Source: Streptomyces ochraceiscleroticus (GTDB taxonomy: Bacteria; Actinomycetota; Actinomycetes; Streptomycetales; Streptomycetaceae). Taken from it: 64,000 nt of DNA. The notes beneath the pieces were generated by a model, which saw nothing but the letters and a program-made list of their open reading frames with translations, was not told the origin of the DNA and ran no database searches. The stretch covers positions 1 to 64,000 of the forward strand of contig NZ_JOAX01000020.1 of NCBI RefSeq assembly GCF_000720485.1, written 5' to 3'. Positions 26,070 to 34,779 of the stretch are shown here, in pieces (position 1 is the stretch's first letter; each line of letters starts with the position of its first letter). The translations under genes and the position numbers were made by a program.

Positions 26070-27583
26070 AGGTGGTTGATCGGGTGGTCGTCGGTGGCCC
26101 AGAGGTACTGGACCGCGTACGCGCGCCAGGGGCGCCAGGCGGCGGCCCGGCCGAGCAGCGCGGCCGGCGTGCCGGGCAGCCCCAGGCCCTGCGCCGCGCG
26201 GCGCACGCCGAGGTCGGTGGCGGTGAACGCGTCGGGGTCGCCGAGCGCCCGCATCGCGATGCACTCGACCGTCCAGGGCCCGAAGCCGGGCAGCGCGGCG
26301 AGGCGGGCGCGGGCCTCCTCGCGGTCGCTGCCGGGCCCGAGCTGCAGGTCCCCGTCGGCCAGCGCGGCGACCAGGCCGGTGAGCGTGGCGCGCCGGGTGC
26401 GTGGCATCGCGAGGGTCTCCGGGTCCAGCTCCGCCAGCGCGGCCGCGCTCGGGAAGAGGTGGGTGAGGCCGCCCTCGGGGTCCTCGATCCGCTCCCCGTA
26501 CGCGGCGGCCAGCCGCCCCGCGTGCGTACGCGCCGCCGCCGTCGACACCTGCTGCCCGATCACCGCCCGTACGGCGAACTCGTCCGCGTCCACGGTGCGC
26601 GGCACCCGCCGCCCCGGCGCCTTGGTGATCAGCGGCGCCAGTACCGGATCATCCGCCAGCAGCGCGTCCACCGCCTCGGGGTCGGCGTCCAGGTCGAGCA
26701 TCCGGCGGCAGCGGGCGATGGCCCCGGCCAGGTCGCGCAGGTCGGTCAGGGAGAGCCGGCAGTCGATGTGTTCGGGGCGCGGGGTGAGCGCCACGATGCC
26801 GTGTCCGTACGGGAGGGTCAGGGTGCGGCGGTACGCGCCGTCCCGCCACTCCTCCACGCCGGGGACGGCGGTGGCGGCGAGGTGCCCGAAGAGGTTGTCG
26901 GGGCACAGCGGCTTACGGAAGGGGAGGCGGAGGGCGAGGGTGGTGAGCGGGGGCGCGTCGCCGGTACCGCCGCCGCTGCCGCCCGTGCCGCCGGTGTCGC
27001 CCTCGTCGGGCCGCGCTGCCGGTCGGGCGCGCTGCCGCAGCTCGCTCGGCGACAGCGCGAAGACCTCCCGCACCGTGTCGTTGAAGGTACGGATGGAGGC
27101 GAACCCGGCGGCGAACGCGATCTCCGCCATCGGCAGCGCGCTGGTCTCGATGAGCAGCCGCGCGGTCTGGGCGCGCTGGGCCCGGGCGAGGGCGAGCGGC
27201 CCGGCGCCCAGCTCGGCCAGTAGCTGGCGTTCCACCTGCCGCGGGCTGTACCCGAGGCGCGCGGCCAGCCCCGGTACCCCGTCCCGGTCCACCACCCCGT
27301 CGCCGATCAGCCGCATGGCCCGCGCGACCGCGTCGGCCCGCTCGTTCCACTGCGGGGAGCCGGGACTGGCATCGGGCCGGCACCGCTTGCAGGCCCGGAA
27401 ACCGGCCTGCTGCGCGGCGGCGGCGCTCGGGTAGAAGCGCATATTGGCCGGCTTGGGAGGGACCACCGGGCAGCTCGGCCGGCAGTAGATCTTCGTCGTG
27501 GTGACGGCGGTGAAGAACCACCCGTCGAAACGGGCGTCCTTGGACTGCACGGCGCGTACGCACCGCTCGGTGTCGGTGTGCAT
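26057..27583 (-). CDS. alkA: Ada-AlkA fusion: methylphosphotriester/AraC regulator joined to 3-methyladenine DNA glycosylase II
   Basis: A 508-residue protein. Residues 1-75 are the Ada-type zinc module with C34, C38, C65 and C68 (YCRPSCP, FRACKRC); C34 is the expected acceptor of methyl from methylphosphotriesters. Residues about 80-170 are an AraC-type DNA-binding domain (GLAARLGYSPRQVERQLLAE). Residues about 215-325 match the AlkA N-terminal domain. Residues about 335-500 are the HhH-GPD glycosylase (ARLAALPGFGPWTVECIAM) with the catalytic Asp457 in TATDLGV. It thus both senses methylation damage and excises alkylated bases, and probably activates its own gene and ogt. A Gly/Thr-rich linker separates the halves. 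Confidence 0.95.
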   Translation of the reverse strand: MHTDTERCVRAVQSKDARFDGWFFTAVTTTKIYCRPSCPVVPPKPANMRFYPSAAAAQQAGFRACKRCRPDASPGSPQWNERADAVARAMRLIGDGVVDRDGVPGLAARLGYSPRQVERQLLAELGAGPLALARAQRAQTARLLIETSALPMAEIAFAAGFASIRTFNDTVREVFALSPSELRQRARPAARPDEGDTGGTGGSGGGTGDAPPLTTLALRLPFRKPLCPDNLFGHLAATAVPGVEEWRDGAYRRTLTLPYGHGIVALTPRPEHIDCRLSLTDLRDLAGAIARCRRMLDLDADPEAVDALLADDPVLAPLITKAPGRRVPRTVDADEFAVRAVIGQQVSTAAARTHAGRLAAAYGERIEDPEGGLTHLFPSAAALAELDPETLAMPRTRRATLTGLVAALADGDLQLGPGSDREEARARLAALPGFGPWTVECIAMRALGDPDAFTATDLGVRRAAQGLGLPGTPAALLGRAAAWRPWRAYAVQYLWATDDHPINHLPTD

Positions 27584-27678
27584 GCCTCAAGGATTTCGCA
27601 GGCGGCGCCCGGTGGCTGGCGAGAATCCGACATGGACGTGGCGGTCCAGGGGCCTCCGGGCCCCCTCCCGCGCCCGGT

Positions 27679-28233
27679 CTATTCCTCCAGCGCCGCCGCG
27701 AAGGCTTCCCGGCCCCGGTCGTCGAAGACGACGAAGCGGACCTCGTCCAGCGGGCCGGTGCCGCGGGCGAGCGCCTCGCGCACCGTCCGCACGGCGATCC
27801 GCGCGCCGTCGTCCAGCGGCCACCCGTACACGCCCGTCGAGATCGCCGGGAAGGCGACCGTACGGGCCCCCAGACCCACCGCCACGCCCATCGACTCCCG
27901 ATAACAGGAGGCGAGCAACGCGGACCGGTCCTCCTCCCGTGAGTACACCGGTCCCACCGTGTGCACGACCCAGCGGGCCGGCAGGTCGCCCGCCGTGGTC
28001 GCCACCGCCTGGCCGGTGGGCAGCCCGCGGCCGTACCGGGACGCGCGCAGCGCCCGGCACTCCTCCAGGATGCGCGGCCCGCCCCGCCGGTGGATCGCCC
28101 CGTCCACACCCCCGCCGCCCAGCAGCGAGGAGTTGGCGGCGTTCACGACGGCGTCCACGTCCTGCTCGGTGATGTCCCCGAGGACGAGCGTCAGCCGCGC
28201 GCCCTCGTCGTGCCTGTCCTTGCCCGTACTCAT
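27679..28233 (-). CDS. Macrodomain protein (O-acetyl-ADP-ribose deacetylase type)
   Basis: A 184-residue single macrodomain that binds and usually hydrolyses ADP-ribose esters. Signatures are VLGDITEQDVDAVVNAANSS, LLGGGGVDGAIHRRGG and VAFPAISTGVYGWPLDDGAR. These carry the adenine-binding Asp, the catalytic-type Asn/Asp and the phosphate loop. The length fits YmdB/MacroD-type deacetylases. It may act on O-acetyl-ADP-ribose made by sirtuins (a sirtuin gene lies 10 kb away), on ADP-ribosylated proteins or on DNA. A palindrome spans its start codon. It stands alone upstream of the Ada-AlkA gene (95 bp). Confidence 0.93.
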   Translation of the reverse strand: MSTGKDRHDEGARLTLVLGDITEQDVDAVVNAANSSLLGGGGVDGAIHRRGGPRILEECRALRASRYGRGLPTGQAVATTAGDLPARWVVHTVGPVYSREEDRSALLASCYRESMGVAVGLGARTVAFPAISTGVYGWPLDDGARIAVRTVREALARGTGPLDEVRFVVFDDRGREAFAAALEE

Positions 28234-28240
28234 ACGGGCA
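28221..28240. promoter_or_regulatory. Perfect inverted repeat across the macrodomain start codon
   Basis: TGCCCGTA-CTCA-TACGGGCA: 8-bp arms with a 4-nt loop. The ATG (28233-28231) straddles the loop and one arm, so the mRNA would fold over its own start; alternatively it is an operator for a leaderless promoter. Confidence 0.5.
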
Positions 28241-28299
28241 TCATCGCGCAGCCGCCGCGCCCGCCGCAGGCTGTGGGGCGGACCCCGGTACGCAGGCGC

Positions 28300-29721
28300 T
28301 CAGCCGCGGGTCTCCCTGATGCGGCGCCAGGCGGCCCTGGCCGCGTTGTGGCCGCACATGCCGTGGACGCCGCCGCCCGGCGGGGTTGCCGAGGAGCAGA
28401 GGAAGACGGCGGGGTGGGAGGTGGTGTACGGATTGCGGCGGGGCTTGGGACGGAGCAGGGTCTGCAGGCCGGAGAAGGAACCGACGCCGATGTCGCCGCC
28501 GACGTAGTTGGCGTTGCGCGCGGCCAGTTCGGGCGGGCCCGCTGTCGCGCGGGCCAGTACGAGGTCGCGGAAGCCGGGGGCGAAGCGCTCCAACTGGCGC
28601 TCGATGGCGTCGGTGAGGTCGCCCGTCCAGCCGTTGGGGACGTGGCCGTATACCCAGAAGGTGTGCTTGCCCTCGGGGGCGCGGGTGGGGTCGATCAGGC
28701 TGGGCTGGGAGGTGATGAGGAACGGGCGCTCGGGGGCACGGCCCTCATGGGCGTCGCGCAGCGCGCGGCCGATGTCGCCCTCGGTGGGGCCGACATGGAC
28801 CGTACCGGCGCGGCGGGCCTCCTCGGAGGTCCACGGGGCGGGCCCGGACAGCGCGTAGTCGATCTTGAAGGCGGAGGGGCCGTAGCGGTACGAGGCGAAG
28901 GCGTTGCCGAGCCCCGCGATGCGGGCCAGCGCCGTCGGCGAGGTGTCGAAGATGTACGCGCGGGCGGGCGGCAGGTCGTCCAGGCGCTTGACTTCGTAGT
29001 CCGTGTGGATCACGCCGCCCTGGTCACGGAGGTACCCGGCGAGCGCGTCCGGGATGGCCTGCGAGCCGCCGCGGGCGATGGGCCAGCCGTACGCGTGCGC
29101 CGCCAGCATGAAGGTCAGGGCGATGGCGCCGGTGGCGATGCCGGTGAGCGGGTGGATGACGTGCGCCGCGCAGCCGGCGAAGACGGCGCGCGCCTTCTCG
29201 TCGTGGAAGCGGCGGTTCAGCACGGCCACGGGCGGGATGCCGGCCAGGCCGAAGCGGGCGAGCGTCACCGGGTCGCGCGGGAAGCCCTCGAAGACGCCGC
29301 GCATCATGTCGCGCGCGAGCGTGTCCCACTTGCCGCGGAAGGGGTCGACCAGGCGGCGGTACGGTCCGGCGTCGCGGACGCCGAAGGAACGCGCGGTCTC
29401 GCCCACGGAGCGGGAGAGCACGGCGGCGCTGCCGTCCGGAAAGGGGTGCGCCATGGGGAGTTCGGGGTGCAGCCACTCCAGGCCGTACCGCTCCAGGGGG
29501 AGGTCACGGAAGGCGGGCGAGCCGATCCCGGTGGGGTGCACGGCCGAGCAGGGGTCGTGCCGGAAGCCGGGGAGCGTCAGCTCCTCCGTACGCGCGCCGC
29601 CGCCGATCGTGTCGCGGGCTTCGAAGACCTCGACGGACATGCCCCGGCGGGCCAGTTCGACCGCCGCCGTCAGGCCGTTCGGTCCGGCTCCGATCACCAC
29701 GGCATCGAGCATCGTCGGCAC
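28300..29721 (-). CDS. FAD-dependent oxidoreductase, phytoene desaturase-like
   Basis: A 473-residue flavoprotein. The N-terminal dinucleotide fold is [20 protein letters not shown] followed by [20 protein letters not shown], the pattern of the CrtI/PDS-like branch of the amine oxidase superfamily. The C-terminal FAD-binding end has [20 protein letters not shown]. Actinobacteria carry many members without carotenoid function, and no phytoene synthase or other crt gene is near, so the substrate is unknown. GTG 29721 is placed by GAGGGGA nine bases upstream; ATG 29712 is the alternative. The gene follows the inositol-phosphatase family gene on the same strand. Confidence 0.88.
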   Translation of the reverse strand: MPTMLDAVVIGAGPNGLTAAVELARRGMSVEVFEARDTIGGGARTEELTLPGFRHDPCSAVHPTGIGSPAFRDLPLERYGLEWLHPELPMAHPFPDGSAAVLSRSVGETARSFGVRDAGPYRRLVDPFRGKWDTLARDMMRGVFEGFPRDPVTLARFGLAGIPPVAVLNRRFHDEKARAVFAGCAAHVIHPLTGIATGAIALTFMLAAHAYGWPIARGGSQAIPDALAGYLRDQGGVIHTDYEVKRLDDLPPARAYIFDTSPTALARIAGLGNAFASYRYGPSAFKIDYALSGPAPWTSEEARRAGTVHVGPTEGDIGRALRDAHEGRAPERPFLITSQPSLIDPTRAPEGKHTFWVYGHVPNGWTGDLTDAIERQLERFAPGFRDLVLARATAGPPELAARNANYVGGDIGVGSFSGLQTLLRPKPRRNPYTTSHPAVFLCSSATPPGGGVHGMCGHNAARAAWRRIRETRG

Positions 29722-29760
29722 CTGCGCCACTCCCCTCGTGTCGATCCTCCGCGTCGAGGA

Positions 29761-30705
29761 TCAGTCGGCGGCCGAGCCCGTGTCACCTGCCATTGAGCCT
29801 GTGTCACCGGCCAGCAGGTCGAGGATACGCCGGGCGGTCGCCTCGTCCCGCGCCGCGGTGAACGGCAGGGTGTTGCCCCCGGATATCCGGAACGGCGCGC
29901 CGGAGAGGGTCATGCTCGCGCCGCCCGCCTCCTGGACGAGCAGCAGGCCCGCCGCGTGGTCCCAGGCGTTCTCCCACGTGAACGCCGTGGCCTCCAGAGT
30001 GCCGCGGGCGACGGCCAGGTACTCCAGGCCCGCCGAGCCGCAGGGGCGGGGCGCGACGCCCTCGCAGACCAGGCCCGACAGCGCGCGCTTCTCGGCGACG
30101 GTGGTGAAGTCGTGGTGCGACATGGCCACTTCGAGGATCTTGCCCTCGTGCGGCGCGCCGGCGCGGAGCCGGCGGCCGTTCAGCCGGGCGCCGCCGCCGC
30201 GCACCGCGACGGCCATCTCCTCCAGCGCCGGCGCGTACGTCCAGGAGGCCAGCAGCTCGCCGCGGTGGGCGAGCGCGACCAGGGTCGCGAAACCGGGGTC
30301 GCCGTGCACGAACTGCCGCGTGCCGTCGACCGGGTCCACGATCCACACGGGCGCGTCGCCGCGCAGCGCGCCCAGCACCGCAGGGTCGGCGTGCACCGCT
30401 TCCTCCCCCACCACGGCCGAGCCGGGCAGCAGGGCGGTGAGGGCGGTCGTGAGGTGCTCCTCGGCGCGCTGGTCGGCGATGGTGACCAGGTCGTGCGGGC
30501 CGTTCTTCTCCACCACCTCGTGGGCGGCGAGCTGCCGGAAGCGCGGCAGGATCTCGGCCGCCGCGGCCTCGCGGACGGCCTTCTCGACGGCGTCCAGGTC
30601 GACGGCCGCGAGCACGGCCTCCGCCGTCACGGCCGAGCCCGTCATGTCCGCCCTGTCCGTCCTGTCGTCGTTGTTTGCAGGAATCGCAGGAATTGCTTCG
30701 ATCAT
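29761..30705 (-). CDS. Inositol monophosphatase family protein (possible histidinol-phosphatase)
   Basis: A 314-residue Mg-dependent phosphatase. Motif 1 is VVGEEAVHADP followed by VWIVDPVDGTRQFVHGDPGF (the DPxDGT metal site), and motif 2 is ENAWDHAAGLLLVQEAGG (WDxAAG). The DLVTIADQRAEEHL stretch is also typical. It may dephosphorylate inositol phosphate, histidinol phosphate or a related sugar phosphate; the sequence alone does not settle this. ATG 30705 (MIEAIP) is listed; ATG 30645 (MTGSAV) is an equally reasonable start. The last residues repeat a short TGSMAGDTGSAAD motif. Confidence 0.88.
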   Translation of the reverse strand: MIEAIPAIPANNDDRTDRADMTGSAVTAEAVLAAVDLDAVEKAVREAAAAEILPRFRQLAAHEVVEKNGPHDLVTIADQRAEEHLTTALTALLPGSAVVGEEAVHADPAVLGALRGDAPVWIVDPVDGTRQFVHGDPGFATLVALAHRGELLASWTYAPALEEMAVAVRGGGARLNGRRLRAGAPHEGKILEVAMSHHDFTTVAEKRALSGLVCEGVAPRPCGSAGLEYLAVARGTLEATAFTWENAWDHAAGLLLVQEAGGASMTLSGAPFRISGGNTLPFTAARDEATARRILDLLAGDTGSMAGDTGSAAD

Positions 30706-30809
30706 GTCTCCATGGAAGCACGGACCACTGACACGGCACCTGGCGTCCAGATGAACCCCAGGTGCACGCGGACAGTGGTGACCTGTGGTGTCCGGTCGGT
30801 ATCGGGGAG

Positions 30810-32669
30810 TCAGCGGCCCACCGCGTATCCCTGCATTCCCCGCGGGTTCGCGGCGGCGGACAGTACGCCGGTCTCCGGGTCGCGGGCGACCGCGCACAGA
30901 CGGCCCTCGGACCAGGGGTCACCGACGGTCACGTCGTGACCGCGCTCCCGCAGCCCCGCGACGACCTCCTCGCCGATACGGGACTCCACCGTCACGCTCC
31001 CCGGGCGCATGGCGCGCGGGAAGAAGGAGCCGGGGAAGGAGTCGGTGTGCCAGTTCGGCGCGTCGATCGCGCCCTGGAGGTCGAGGCCGCCGCGTACGGG
31101 CTCGCGCACCGCCACGGCCAGGAAGAAGTGCAACTGCCACTGGTCCTGCTGGTCACCGCCCGGCGTGCCGAAGGCCATCACCGGCACCCCGTCGCGCAGC
31201 GCCAGGGACGGGGTGAGGGTCGTGCGCGGGCGGCGGCCCGGGGTGAGGGAATTGGGCAGCCCCTCCTCCAGCCAGGCCATCTGCAGCCGCGTACCGAGCG
31301 GGAAGCCGAGGCCCGGGATCACCGGGTTGGACTGGAGCCAGCCCCCGGAGGGCGTGGCCGAGACCATGTTGCCCCAGCGGTCGACGATGTCGATGTGGCA
31401 GGTGTCGCCACGGGTGGCGCCGTTGCGGTCCACTTCGGGGGCGACGGCGGCCTTGCCCGCGCCCCCGGTGCCGGTCGCGACGGTCGGTTCGCCGGCGCCG
31501 GAGACGCCCAGCGCGTCGAAGCCCGGCTCTCCGGCGGCCACGGCGGCGGCGTGCTTACTGAGGCGCGGGGCGCGGCCCTCGGGGCGGCCGGGGCGCAGCT
31601 CGTACGAGGCGGTGCCGCCGATCAGCGCCCTGCGCCCGGCGTTGTACTCGGCCGAGAGCAGCGTCCCCAGTGGTACGTCGGCCGCGCCCGCGCCCTCCGC
31701 GTCGCCGTACCACGCCTCGCGGTCGGCCATCGCGAGCTTGGTGCCCTCGATGAGGGTGTGGACGTACTCGGCGCTCCCGTAGGCGGGCAGTTCCTTGGGG
31801 AGCAGCGCGAGCTGCTGGAGGAGGGCCGGGCCCTGTGACCAGGCGCCCGCCTTGGCGACGGTCCAGCCGTTCCAGTCGTACGTGACCGGCTCCTCGTACG
31901 TGGCCCGGAAGGCGGCGAGGTCGTCGCCCGTGAGCGTGCCGGCGTGCCGCTCACCGGAGGTGTCCATGGCGGGGCGCGCGGCGAAGGCGGCCATCGCCTC
32001 GCCGATGAAGCCCTCGCGCCAGATGCGGCGGGCCGCGTCGATCTGTGCCTCGCGGCCGGGGCCCGCCGCCTCGGCCTCGCGGACCAGCCGCTCCCAGGTG
32101 TCGGCGAGCGGCTCGTTCCGCAGGAGTCCGCCGGGAGCCACGGAACGGCCGCCGGGGAGGTACAGCTCGGCCGAGGTCGTCCACTCGTTCTCGAAGAGCT
32201 CGCGGACGGTCTCCACGGTCTCGCCGACGCGTTCGACGGCCGGGTGGCCATTGCGTGCATACCCGATGGCGTACGAGAGGACCTCGGCGAGCGACTTCGT
32301 ACCGTGGTCGCGGAGCAGCACCATCCAGGCGTCGAACGCGCCCGGTACGGCGGCGGCGAGCGGGCCCGTGCCGGGGACGAGGTCGAGGCCGAGCGAGGTG
32401 TAGTGCGCGACGGTCGCGCCGGCCGGGGCGGGGCCCTGGCCGCACAGCACCTGTACGGGGCCGCCGGCCGGGGCGAGGATGATCGGGACCTCGCCGGCCG
32501 GGCCGTTCAGGTGCGGCTCGACGACGTGCAGTACGAAGCCGGCGGTGACCGCGGCGTCGTAGGCGTTGCCGCCGCCCTCCAGGACGGCCATGGCGGACTG
32601 GGACGCCAGCCAGTGGGTGGACGAGGCCATTCCGAACGTGCCATTGAGGGTGGGGCGGGTGGTGAACAA
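30810..32669 (-). CDS. Gamma-glutamyltransferase family protein
   Basis: A 619-residue Ntn-hydrolase proenzyme that transfers or hydrolyses gamma-glutamyl groups. N-terminal family sequence is THWLASQSAMAVLEGGGNAY. The self-cleavage/nucleophile Thr is at GDTCHIDIVDRWGNMVSATP. The C-terminal domain has PRTTLTPSLALRDGVPVMAF and GTPGGDQQDQWQLHFFLAVA. No secretion signal is evident, so it may be cytoplasmic. The TTG at 32669 is supported by AGGAG five bases upstream. It ends the operon of a peptide ABC transporter (69 bp after the last ABC gene), so imported gamma-glutamyl peptides such as glutathione are plausible substrates (inference). Confidence 0.9.
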   Translation of the reverse strand: MFTTRPTLNGTFGMASSTHWLASQSAMAVLEGGGNAYDAAVTAGFVLHVVEPHLNGPAGEVPIILAPAGGPVQVLCGQGPAPAGATVAHYTSLGLDLVPGTGPLAAAVPGAFDAWMVLLRDHGTKSLAEVLSYAIGYARNGHPAVERVGETVETVRELFENEWTTSAELYLPGGRSVAPGGLLRNEPLADTWERLVREAEAAGPGREAQIDAARRIWREGFIGEAMAAFAARPAMDTSGERHAGTLTGDDLAAFRATYEEPVTYDWNGWTVAKAGAWSQGPALLQQLALLPKELPAYGSAEYVHTLIEGTKLAMADREAWYGDAEGAGAADVPLGTLLSAEYNAGRRALIGGTASYELRPGRPEGRAPRLSKHAAAVAAGEPGFDALGVSGAGEPTVATGTGGAGKAAVAPEVDRNGATRGDTCHIDIVDRWGNMVSATPSGGWLQSNPVIPGLGFPLGTRLQMAWLEEGLPNSLTPGRRPRTTLTPSLALRDGVPVMAFGTPGGDQQDQWQLHFFLAVAVREPVRGGLDLQGAIDAPNWHTDSFPGSFFPRAMRPGSVTVESRIGEEVVAGLRERGHDVTVGDPWSEGRLCAVARDPETGVLSAAANPRGMQGYAVGR

Positions 32670-32715
32670 ACTGGCTCCTGTCGGTGACTTGGTGCGGGTG
32701 CGTTGTGGCGCGCCG

Positions 32716-32756
32716 GGATCGCCCTGCGGGCTCGTCCTCAATCGCCGGACGGGCTT
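32716..32756. repeat. Half copy of the palindromic intergenic repeat
   Basis: These 41 bases match the complement of 22260-22300 with two mismatches. Only one arm is present, so no hairpin forms. The TGA stop and last codons of the upstream dppF gene (from 32738) lie inside the element. Confidence 0.8.
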
Positions 32757-33766
32757 GTGTTGGCCAGGTGGCACGCCACTCTGCGGGACATGGCGGGCGG
32801 CTCCCTCAGCTCCCGCAGCTCCGGTACCTCCGTGCGGCAGCGGTCCATCGCCACCGGGCAGCGCGTGTGGAAGTGGCAGCCCGGGGGTGGGGACAGGGGG
32901 CTCGGGAGGTCGCCGGTCAGGACGATGCGTTCGCGGGTGCGCTGGAGGGTGGGGTCCGGTACGGGGGCCGCGGAGAGGAGGGCCTGTGTGTACGGGTGGA
33001 GGGGGTCGGCGAAGAGCTGTGCCGTCGGGGCCTCCTCGACGATCCGGCCCAGGTACATCACGGCGATCCGGTCCGCCAGGAACTCCACGGCCGCCAGGTC
33101 GTGGGTGATGAACAGGCAGCCGAAGCCGCGGTCCCGCTGCAGGTCGGCGAGGAGGTTGAGGACGGATGCCTGGACGGAGACGTCCAGGGCCGAGGTCGGC
33201 TCGTCGGCGATCAGGAGGTCCGGGGCTACGGAGAGCGCGCGGGCGAGGGAGATGCGCTGGCGCTGGCCGCCGGAGAGCTCGTGCGGGTGCCGGTCGGCGT
33301 GTTCCGGGCGCAGCCCGACCTGGCCGAGCAGCTCCTCGGCGCGGCCCCGGAGGCCGGACCTCGGTACCAGGCGGTGCAGCCGCAGCGGCTCGGCGACGAT
33401 CTGCCCGATCGTCATGCGCGGGTCGAGCGAGGAGGACGGGTCCTGGAAGACCAGGTGCATGTCGGTGCGGAGCGGGCGCAGGGCGCGGCGCGAGAGGTGG
33501 GTGATGTCGGTGCCCTTCAGGGCGATGCGGCCGCCGGTCGGCTCGTCCAGGCGGACCACGCAGCGGCCGACCGTGGACTTGCCACTGCCCGACTCCCCCA
33601 CCAGGCCGAGCACTTCGCCGCGCCCGATGGTGAGGCTGACGCCGTCCACGGCGCGCACGGTGCCGCCGGAGGTGGTGAAGTGCCGTTCCAGATCGCGTAC
33701 TTCAAGTACGGGGGCGTCGTCCGTTGCGGAGGCGCGCGGGGCCGGGATGTTGTGTACGGCGCTCAT
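32738..33766 (-). CDS. Peptide ABC transporter ATP-binding protein (DppF/OppF type)
   Basis: A 342-residue ATPase on the cytoplasmic face of a peptide importer. Walker A GESGSGKSTVGRC, Q-loop FQDPSSSLDPR, signature LSGGQRQRISLARALSVAPD, Walker B LLIADEPTSALD and H-loop FITHD are intact. The C-terminal oligopeptide extension holds CHFHTRCPVAMDRCR, whose cysteines usually bind a metal cluster in this family. The final residues ANTSPSGD and the stop codon come from a dispersed repeat, so the original C-terminus may have been replaced. It overlaps the preceding dppD-like gene by ATGA. Confidence 0.94.
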   Translation of the reverse strand: MSAVHNIPAPRASATDDAPVLEVRDLERHFTTSGGTVRAVDGVSLTIGRGEVLGLVGESGSGKSTVGRCVVRLDEPTGGRIALKGTDITHLSRRALRPLRTDMHLVFQDPSSSLDPRMTIGQIVAEPLRLHRLVPRSGLRGRAEELLGQVGLRPEHADRHPHELSGGQRQRISLARALSVAPDLLIADEPTSALDVSVQASVLNLLADLQRDRGFGCLFITHDLAAVEFLADRIAVMYLGRIVEEAPTAQLFADPLHPYTQALLSAAPVPDPTLQRTRERIVLTGDLPSPLSPPPGCHFHTRCPVAMDRCRTEVPELRELREPPAMSRRVACHLANTSPSGD

Positions 33767-34779
33767 CGGGCGGCCTCCTCATGCGTCACTGCGACGGGGT
33801 GCCAGCACGCCACCCGGTGGCCCGAGTCGGGTGTCAGCGGCGGTCGCGCCGTCCCGCAGCGTTCATCCGCGTGCGCGCAGCGGTCGGCGAAGGTGCAGGC
33901 GTCCGGCTGGGCGGTCAGGCTCGGTACCAGTCCGGGGATCTCCGGCAGCCGGCGCTTGCCTTCCTGGCCCGGCCGCAGCACGGCGCCCAGCAGGCCGCGT
34001 GTGTACGGGTGCCGGGGCGCGGCGAACAGCTCGTCGACCGGGGCCTGTTCGATGGCCCGGCCCGCGTACATCACCAGCACCCGGTCCGCCGCGTCGGCGA
34101 CCACGCCCAGGTCGTGGGTGATGAGGACGATCGCGGTGCCGAGGCGTTCGCGCAGCGACTGGAGGACTTCGAGGATGCCGGCCTGGACGGTGACGTCCAG
34201 CGCGGTGGTCGGTTCGTCGGCGATGAGGACGGCCGGGTCGCAGGCCACCGCGATGGCGATCATGACGCGCTGCCGCATACCGCCGCTGAGCTGGTGGGGG
34301 TACTCCGCCACGCGGCGCTCCGGGGCGGGGATGCCGACCAGGCCGAGCAGTTCGACGGACCTCTCCTTCGCCTCCGCGCGACTCAGGCCCTGGTGGCGGC
34401 GGAGTACCTCGCCGATCTGGCGGCCGACGGTGAGGACCGGGTTCAGCGAGGTCATCGGCTCCTGGAAGATCATCGCGAGGTCCTTGCCGCGGACCTTCGC
34501 CAGCTCCTTCTCGGCAGCGCCGGCCAGCTCCCGGTCGCCGAGCCGGACGGACCCTGTGACGGTCGCGGTGGACGGCAGCAGGCCCATGACGGCCATGGAG
34601 GTGACGGACTTGCCGCAGCCGGACTCGCCGACGATGGCGAGGACTTCCCCGGGCGCCACGTCGTACGAGAGGGAGTCGACGGCATGCACGGTGCGGGTGT
34701 CGGAGCGGAAGGAGACGGACAGGTCGCGGACGCTCAGTACGGGTGCGCCCAGAGCCTGGCGACTCGTCGAGGGCTTCAT
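33763..34779 (-). CDS. Peptide ABC transporter ATP-binding protein (DppD/OppD type)
   Basis: A 338-residue ATPase partnering the DppF-like subunit. Walker A GESGCGKSVTSMA, signature LSGGMRQRVMIAIAVACDPA, Walker B VLIADEPTTALDVTVQAG and H-loop LITHDLGVVADAADR are present. The C-terminal region CTFADRCAHADERC is the oligopeptide-family cysteine motif. It overlaps both neighbours by four bases, showing strict translational coupling in the operon. Confidence 0.94.
   Translation of the reverse strand: MKPSTSRQALGAPVLSVRDLSVSFRSDTRTVHAVDSLSYDVAPGEVLAIVGESGCGKSVTSMAVMGLLPSTATVTGSVRLGDRELAGAAEKELAKVRGKDLAMIFQEPMTSLNPVLTVGRQIGEVLRRHQGLSRAEAKERSVELLGLVGIPAPERRVAEYPHQLSGGMRQRVMIAIAVACDPAVLIADEPTTALDVTVQAGILEVLQSLRERLGTAIVLITHDLGVVADAADRVLVMYAGRAIEQAPVDELFAAPRHPYTRGLLGAVLRPGQEGKRRLPEIPGLVPSLTAQPDACTFADRCAHADERCGTARPPLTPDSGHRVACWHPVAVTHEEAAR

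Noticed and set aside
28300..29721. Carotenoid biosynthesis (crtI)
   Set aside because: No crtB, crtE or crtY neighbour, and the protein belongs to the broad phytoene-desaturase-like family with many other roles.
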